This document shows, one piece after another, positions 58,960 through 64,000 of a stretch of DNA of 64,000 bases. Source of the DNA: Flavobacterium poyangense (GTDB lineage Bacteria > Bacteroidota > Bacteroidia > Flavobacteriales > Flavobacteriaceae); NCBI RefSeq assembly GCF_011751075.1, contig NZ_JAALLN010000002.1, positions 514,709-578,708 of the forward strand, read 5' to 3'. Position 1 is the stretch's first letter, and every line of letters begins with the position of its first letter. Below the pieces are notes generated by a model that was not told the DNA's origin, did no database searches, and saw nothing but the letters and a program-made list of their open reading frames with translations. The position numbers and the translations under genes were made by a program.

Positions 58960-60213
58960 ATGGCATTAAGGCGAGTTGTTGTAACAGGATTAGGTGCTCT
59001 TACTCCTATCGGGAATAATATCCAGGATTATTGGGATGCACTTGTGAATGGGGTTAGCGGAGCGGCTCCTATCACATATTATGATACAGAGAAGCATAAA
59101 ACGAAATTTGCCTGTGAAGTAAAAAACTTCAATATTGAAGATTTTATGGATCGCAAAGAATCCCGAAGATTAGACAAATTTGCGCAATATGCAGTTGCTG
59201 CCAGTGATGAAGCTATCAAAGATGCTGGACTTACAGATGATAATATCGATAAACAAAGAGTTGGTGTTATCTGGGGAGCAGGAATCGGAGGTTTAGAGAC
59301 TTTTCAGGAAGAGGTAATTTATTATGCTAAAGGAGACGGAACACCAAAGTTTAATCCTTTTTTTATACCTAAAATGATTGCCGATATAGCGCCTGCGCAT
59401 ATTTCAATGCGTAACGGTTATATGGGACCAAATTATACTACTGTTTCTGCATGTGCATCTTCTGCAAATGCATTAATTGATGCCTTCAACTACATTCGTT
59501 TAGGAATGTGTGATGTGATTATTTCCGGTGGATCTGAAGCTGCCGTTACCATTGCCGGTATGGGAGGTTTTAGCTCAATGCATGCTTTGTCTACGAGAAA
59601 CGAAAGTCCGGAAACGGCTTCAAGACCTTTTGACGGAACCAGAGACGGGTTTGTTTTAGGAGAAGGAGCAGGAGCTTTGGTTCTAGAAGATTACGAACAT
59701 GCTAAAGCACGTGGCGCAAAAATTTATTGCGAAATTGGCGGAGGCGGAATGTCATCTGATGCTTATCACTTAACGGCACCGCATCCGGAAGGAATTGGCG
59801 TTATTGCAGTAATGAAAAATACGTTGAGAGATGCCGGAATGAATCCGGAAGATGTTGATCATATCAATACACACGGAACTTCTACTCCTCTTGGGGATGT
59901 AGCAGAATTAAAAGCGATTAGTGCTGTTTTTGGCGACCATGCAAAAAACATCAATATCAACTCTACAAAATCAATGACAGGACACTTGCTAGGTGCTGCC
60001 GGAGCTATTGAAGCAATTGCTTCTATTCTGGCGATGAAACATGGTATTGTGCCACCAACAATCAATCATACGGTTGTTGACGAAAAGATTGATCCATCAT
60101 TAAACCTTACCTTAAACAAAGCTCAAAAAAGAGAAGTGAATGTTGCTATGAGTAACACTTTTGGTTTTGGAGGACATAATGCTTGTGTATTGTTTAAAAA
60201 ATTAGTTGACTAG
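58960..60213 (+). CDS. fabF: Beta-ketoacyl-ACP synthase II
   Basis: A 417-aa KAS II. Catalytic Cys is in TVSACASSANALI, His in HGTSTPLGDVAE, His in GHLLGAAGAIEA, and the ending is SNTFGFGGHNACV. It elongates fatty acyl-ACP in the cytoplasm. Gene order acpP-fabF-rnc marks it as the housekeeping enzyme, in contrast to the pigment-cluster KS paralogues. Length is normal. Confidence 0.96.
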   Translation: MALRRVVVTGLGALTPIGNNIQDYWDALVNGVSGAAPITYYDTEKHKTKFACEVKNFNIEDFMDRKESRRLDKFAQYAVAASDEAIKDAGLTDDNIDKQRVGVIWGAGIGGLETFQEEVIYYAKGDGTPKFNPFFIPKMIADIAPAHISMRNGYMGPNYTTVSACASSANALIDAFNYIRLGMCDVIISGGSEAAVTIAGMGGFSSMHALSTRNESPETASRPFDGTRDGFVLGEGAGALVLEDYEHAKARGAKIYCEIGGGGMSSDAYHLTAPHPEGIGVIAVMKNTLRDAGMNPEDVDHINTHGTSTPLGDVAELKAISAVFGDHAKNININSTKSMTGHLLGAAGAIEAIASILAMKHGIVPPTINHTVVDEKIDPSLNLTLNKAQKREVNVAMSNTFGFGGHNACVLFKKLVD

Positions 60214-60221
60214 TTTTGTCT

Positions 60222-60962
60222 ATGAATTTTATCAAAAAAATATTTTCAAAATCCCGTTCTCAAGAAGACGGGATTTTTTTTGACACTATTCAGAAAATAC
60301 TGGGTTTTCAGCCAGGTTCAATTGATTTTTACAGGAAAGCTTTTACACACAGGTCTTCCAATAAACAAGATGAAACAGGAAATCCGGTTAATTATGAACG
60401 ACTGGAATTTCTGGGAGATGCTATGTTAAGTGCTGTAATTGCAGCACATTTGTTTAACAAAGCACCCAATGGTGACGAAGGTTATTTGACGAAAATGCGT
60501 TCGAAAATTGTAAGCCGAGAGCATTTGAATGAATTGGGAAAAGATTTGAATTTAGTACGCTTTGTAGAAAGTAAAGTGCCGATTCATCATTTTGGAGAAA
60601 ATATTCACGGGAATATTTTTGAATCTCTTATTGGCGCTATTTATCTGGATAAAGGATATCCTTTTTGTGAAAGGTTTATTCAAAAAAGAGTCATTACTCC
60701 TTATGTAGACATTGCCCGACTTGAAGGGAAAGTAATTAGTTATAAAAGTCTGGTTATCGAATGGTGTCAGAAAGAAAAGAAAATCTTTCATTACGATATT
60801 TTTGAAGATAACGGAATTGATGGTCAACGTTTGTTTGGCGTAAAATTAAGTATAGACGATAAAGTAATTGCAAGAGCAAGAGCAACTTCAAAAAAGAAAG
60901 CAGAAGAAAAAGCATCACAGCGTGCTTATTTTGCATTTCAGGAAAAAATAGATAAGAAATAA
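60222..60962 (+). CDS. rnc: Ribonuclease III
   Basis: About 246 aa from ATG 60222 (MNFIKKIFSK). The signature NYERLEFLGDAMLS carries catalytic Glu/Asp, GNIFESLIGAIYLDKG holds the second acidic pair, and a C-terminal double-stranded RNA-binding domain is at about 165-240 (KSLVIEWCQKEKKIFHY, KKKAEEKASQRAYF). It processes rRNA and structured mRNA. It starts 9 nt after the fabF stop, so they are co-transcribed; the TTG 2 codons upstream is a less likely start. Confidence 0.96.
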   Translation: MNFIKKIFSKSRSQEDGIFFDTIQKILGFQPGSIDFYRKAFTHRSSNKQDETGNPVNYERLEFLGDAMLSAVIAAHLFNKAPNGDEGYLTKMRSKIVSREHLNELGKDLNLVRFVESKVPIHHFGENIHGNIFESLIGAIYLDKGYPFCERFIQKRVITPYVDIARLEGKVISYKSLVIEWCQKEKKIFHYDIFEDNGIDGQRLFGVKLSIDDKVIARARATSKKKAEEKASQRAYFAFQEKIDKK

Positions 60963-61087
60963 CTACATAATTAGCAGCGCTTTGTTAAAACTACAACGTT
61001 TTCGTTTATAAATTAACAAAAACAAGCTAATCTTAACTATTGATGCTCCATTAGAAATAGTATATTTACAACTTGATTTTTCATGAT

Positions 61088-61576
61088 ATGGCAATTCATA
61101 GATTGGATTTAGACGAATTTGACGAAATTGATTATTATTTAATGGCAATTCATACTTCATTAGAAGATTATAGATTGGCATATTTTATCAATAAAAAACT
61201 ACCTGTTAACTTAAGTAAGAGTAAGAACGAGATCCACGCTCAAACTAAGGAAGGCGAGGCGAATTTCTCCAGATTTTATTATTATGATTCTGAGAAAGCC
61301 GTTTCATGGAATTTGATTCAGAATAAACATGAAATCATTTCAGCGAGTACAAATGATTTCCAGAATTTGTTTTCCGACGAAACGAGTGAGGTTTCTACAA
61401 CAATTCATTTACTTCCTGAATTCAAAAAAGTAGATTTTTTCCTGAAAATCGATAATAGTGATGAGGCTATTGATTTTTCAGAAATCCAGCAACAGTTAAA
61501 TGCAATAGAGAGTATCGCAGCTATATATGTTGTTGATACAAACAAAATAAAATCAAAAAACAATTTAATTTTTTAA
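61088..61576 (+). CDS. IPExxxVDY family protein
   Basis: About 162 aa from ATG 61088 (MAIHRLDLDEFDEIDYYLMA). It carries the family hallmark near residue 120 as LPEFKKVDF, a variant of IPExxxVDY. Function is unknown; the family is found in Bacteroidota beside pyruvate kinase, as here (5 nt before pyk). ATG 61073 is also in frame but lies closer to the rnc end without family support. Soluble, acidic, no signal peptide. Confidence 0.88.
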   Translation: MAIHRLDLDEFDEIDYYLMAIHTSLEDYRLAYFINKKLPVNLSKSKNEIHAQTKEGEANFSRFYYYDSEKAVSWNLIQNKHEIISASTNDFQNLFSDETSEVSTTIHLLPEFKKVDFFLKIDNSDEAIDFSEIQQQLNAIESIAAIYVVDTNKIKSKNNLIF

Positions 61577-61581
61577 AAAAA

Positions 61582-63015
61582 ATGCTTACAAACAAAAAAA
61601 CTAAAATTGTAGCTACACTTGGGCCTGCATGTAGTACTAGAGAGATTATCAAGGATATGATCGAGGCAGGTGTAAATGTATTTAGAATCAATTTTTCGCA
61701 TGCGGATTACGAAGGAGTAAAAGAAAAAATCGATATTATCAGAGGATTAAACGAAGAGTTTGGTTACACTACAGCAATCCTTGGAGATCTACAGGGGCCA
61801 AAACTTAGAGTTGGAGTAATGGAAGAAGGAACAGTAGTACATGATGGTGATTTAATCACATTTACGACTGCTGAAGATATTATCGGAACTGCTTCAAAAG
61901 TATTCATGAAGTATCAGAATTTTCCAAATGATGTGAATCCGGGAGAACGTATTTTGCTTGATGATGGTAAGTTGATTTTTGAAATTATTTCAACAGATAA
62001 ACAATCAGAGGTTGTTGCTAAAGTAATTCAGGGTGGAGAGTTAAAATCTAAAAAAGGGGTTAATCTTCCAAACACTAAAATTTCTTTACCGGCACTGACT
62101 GAAAAAGATATAGCCGATGCGATTTTTGCTATCGGACAAAAAGTAGACTGGATTGCGCTTTCGTTTGTAAAAACACCTCGCGATTTACAAGACTTACAGG
62201 AGTTGATCGCTCAGCATTCGGAGTATAAAATTCCGATTGTTGCTAAGATCGAAATGCCGGAAGCTCTTGAGAACATGGATAAAATTGTAGCGTATTGTGA
62301 TGCGTTAATGGTTGCCCGTGGAGACTTAGGAGTTGAGCTTCCTGCACACGAAGTACCATTGGTACAAAAAGATTTGATCAGAAGAGCCAAAACAGCCAGA
62401 ATTCCGGTGATCGTTGCTACTCAGATGATGGAGACCATGATTACAAGTTTAACACCAACAAGAGCAGAAGTAAATGACGTTGCCAATTCGGTAATGGATG
62501 GTGCTGATGCTGTGATGTTGTCAGGAGAAACGGCTACAGGAAATTACCCGGTACAGGTTATCCAGAAAATGAGTCAAATTTGTGAAGCGGTTGAAAATTC
62601 TCCGCTAATTAATGTTCCGCAGAATACACCTCAAATCAAAACAAAACGTTTTATTACTAAAACAGTTTGTCATCAGGCAGCTTTATTGGCTAATGAGATT
62701 AACGCAAAAGCGATTTGTACTCTAACAAACAGTGGATATACTGCTTTCCAGATTTCGGCATGGAGACCGGCGTCAGCACATATTTTGGTGTTTACTTCAA
62801 ACCGAAGAATCTTAACACAATTGAATTTATTATGGGGAGTAAAATCATACTTCTATGATAAAGACGAAAGTACTGATGATACGGTAACTGACGTTAACAA
62901 AATAGCGGTAGAAAAAGGATATGCAGTAAAAGGAGATTATTTGATTAACCTTGCGGCAATGCCAATTAAAGATAAAGGAATGGTAAACACGATGAGAGTT
63001 TCTGAAATAGAATAG
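61582..63015 (+). CDS. pyk: Pyruvate kinase
   Basis: A 477-aa pyruvate kinase. KTKIVATLGPAC and RINFSHADYEGV mark the N-terminal barrel, GDLQGPKLRVG follows, and the active-site signature IVAKIEMPEALENM contains the catalytic Lys/Glu; ARGDLGVELP binds Mg2+. The C-terminal domain (about 350-470) completes the tetramer. It converts PEP and ADP to pyruvate and ATP. It starts 5 nt after the IPExxxVDY gene, probably in one operon with it. Confidence 0.97.
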   Translation: MLTNKKTKIVATLGPACSTREIIKDMIEAGVNVFRINFSHADYEGVKEKIDIIRGLNEEFGYTTAILGDLQGPKLRVGVMEEGTVVHDGDLITFTTAEDIIGTASKVFMKYQNFPNDVNPGERILLDDGKLIFEIISTDKQSEVVAKVIQGGELKSKKGVNLPNTKISLPALTEKDIADAIFAIGQKVDWIALSFVKTPRDLQDLQELIAQHSEYKIPIVAKIEMPEALENMDKIVAYCDALMVARGDLGVELPAHEVPLVQKDLIRRAKTARIPVIVATQMMETMITSLTPTRAEVNDVANSVMDGADAVMLSGETATGNYPVQVIQKMSQICEAVENSPLINVPQNTPQIKTKRFITKTVCHQAALLANEINAKAICTLTNSGYTAFQISAWRPASAHILVFTSNRRILTQLNLLWGVKSYFYDKDESTDDTVTDVNKIAVEKGYAVKGDYLINLAAMPIKDKGMVNTMRVSEIE

Positions 63016-63044
63016 TCCTCTCGTTTTACTCCGTTTATACTATA

Positions 63045-63083
63045 TAAAAAACCATCAAAAAAATGCTTTTTGATGGTTTTTTG
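63045..63083 (+). terminator. Rho-independent terminator after pyk
   Basis: AAAACCATCAAAAA and TTTTTGATGGTTTT form a 14-bp stem with a short loop and T-run, about 30 nt past the pyk stop. Confidence 0.88.
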
Positions 63084-63123
63084 TTTTAAAGAAAACTCCG
63101 AATTGACTCTTGTTGCGGCAATA

Positions 63124-63235
63124 CTAAAAGCTGCCACGAATTGCCCGAATTTTCACGAATTATTTTTTTAACTAAGAAAATCTGTGGCAGACTAAAAAAG
63201 GCAGGCACAGATTGCACTGATTTAAAGATTTTTTT
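63124..63235. repeat. Interspersed repeat words (GCCACGAATTGCCCGAATTT, AATCTGTGGCAG, CACAGATTGCACTGATT)
   Basis: It is related to the elements at 2581-2792 and 37441-37575. It fills the gap between pyk and the convergent gene at the right edge. No gene is seen in 63016-63264. Confidence 0.65.
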
Positions 63236-63264
63236 TGGATTCGATAGTACTATTTAACAACTTT

Positions 63265-64000
63265 TTACTTTTTCACTATGGTTTTGGTTGTTTTTCCTTT
63301 ATCAGTAACTATTTCAAAAAAGTAGTTCCCATTTGGTAAAGGACTCATATCAATTACATTTTTTTCGGTTGTTTTTATAAGTTTACCCAGAGCATCATAA
63401 ATAGTTATTCCTTTTAGCTGTACATTTTCCTGTAGGTCTATCGTGACCGGCTGCGAGGCAGGATTGGGATATACTACGGCAGTTGTATTTAAAAATTGAT
63501 CTGTACTCAATGGAGAAAAGAGCGACGATAAATCATAGACGCTAACTTTACCCGAATCTTTGCCATTAGTATCATTCCAAGGTGCGCTGATTGCCAGGGT
63601 TAGACCATCCCCGGAGAGTGAAATGCTTTGACCGTTCCCATCATCGTCTTGTTCTCCATCAATATTTTTACCTATTTGTGTCCAAACACCCGCTGCGTAT
63701 TTATAAATCATTACACGACCTGATTTTACCTGATCGTTATGAGGGTTTCCAATGGCTAAAATGGTACCATCATCAGAAAGAGAGACATCAATAGTATTGC
63801 GACTTGACGATTTATGTTCTATATCAGTTCCTAGCTGTACCCAATTCCAATTTCCTCCGGCATTTCGATAGACCCTTACAATACCGTTCCATCCAACAGC
63901 AGCCACAGTAGTACCATCGCCGGAGAGCAAAACTTTATAACCAAGACCTTCATTCTCTTTTCCAAAAAAATCCATTTGTCTCTGCCAATTCCCCCCAATA
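63265..64000 (-). CDS. T9SS-secreted repeat protein, 5' end cut by window edge
   Basis: The C-terminal 245 residues of a larger protein; the frame stays open to the right edge and the apparent ATG at 63975 is internal, because repeat sequence (IGGNWQRQ) continues upstream of it. Repeats of the type LSxDGTxxAxG, then GxWxQ(L/I)Gxx(I/D) (for example WTQIGKNIDGEQDDDGNGQS) resemble FG-GAP/propeller-like surface proteins. The end is a type A sorting domain (VVYPNPASQPVTIDLQENVQ to TKTIVKK), so the protein is exported by the type IX system. Function beyond adhesion or binding is unknown. Confidence 0.88.
   Translation of the reverse strand, partial: IGGNWQRQMDFFGKENEGLGYKVLLSGDGTTVAAVGWNGIVRVYRNAGGNWNWVQLGTDIEHKSSSRNTIDVSLSDDGTILAIGNPHNDQVKSGRVMIYKYAAGVWTQIGKNIDGEQDDDGNGQSISLSGDGLTLAISAPWNDTNGKDSGKVSVYDLSSLFSPLSTDQFLNTTAVVYPNPASQPVTIDLQENVQLKGITIYDALGKLIKTTEKNVIDMSPLPNGNYFFEIVTDKGKTTKTIVKK

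Overview
The window reads as a Flavobacterium-type chromosome (Bacteroidota). It is AT-rich, carries Bacteroidota -7 boxes (TAnnTTTG) ahead of several genes, has two proteins with type IX secretion sorting tails, and contains a flexirubin/aryl-polyene locus whose tyrosine ammonia-lyase closely resembles, from memory, the F. johnsoniae enzyme.

1-20 kb: most of a flexirubin pigment cluster, almost all on the minus strand. A divergent promoter region (18.65-18.75 kb) drives an ammonia-lyase leftward, which should make the 4-coumaroyl starter, and a halogenase-like flavoprotein rightward. The leftward run holds two WG-repeat proteins, FabG, ketosynthases, acyl carrier proteins, an LpxL-like acyltransferase, DarA and DarB (dialkylresorcinol), two hotdog dehydratases, a BtrH-like protein, an ABC-2 exporter, a thioesterase, a PPOX-type protein and further KS/ACP genes. 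It continues past the left edge.

20-27 kb: an accessory island that I read as a polymorphic-toxin locus. A surface-type lipoprotein with a C-terminal HExxH domain is followed by an array of secreted paralogues of two families (four of about 265 aa, two of about 158 aa). Between them lie C-terminal scraps of both the toxin and the 265-aa family. This is the most novel part of the window.

27-38 kb: a secreted protein of unknown function, a large type IX-secreted carbohydrate-binding hydrolase, then a galactose operon (galM-galK-galT-Na+/sugar symporter) with a divergent GntR regulator and a nearby Nudix/winged-helix regulator.

38-46 kb: a CPBP protease, a membrane protein, an OsmC protein, then an ECF sigma / FecR / TonB receptor / DUF4374 lipoprotein unit that looks like iron-chelate uptake.

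46-64 kb: mostly housekeeping: tRNA-Leu(CAA), prs, rplY/ctc, pth, superoxide dismutase, a long PurF-like enzyme, a PfkB kinase, a RelE/ParE-type toxin-antitoxin pair, a second ECF sigma unit with two matching ECF promoters, rnhA, purN, acpP-fabF-rnc, an IPExxxVDY protein, pyk, and a truncated type IX-secreted protein at the right edge. Gaps in this half hold several families of Flavobacterium interspersed repeats.
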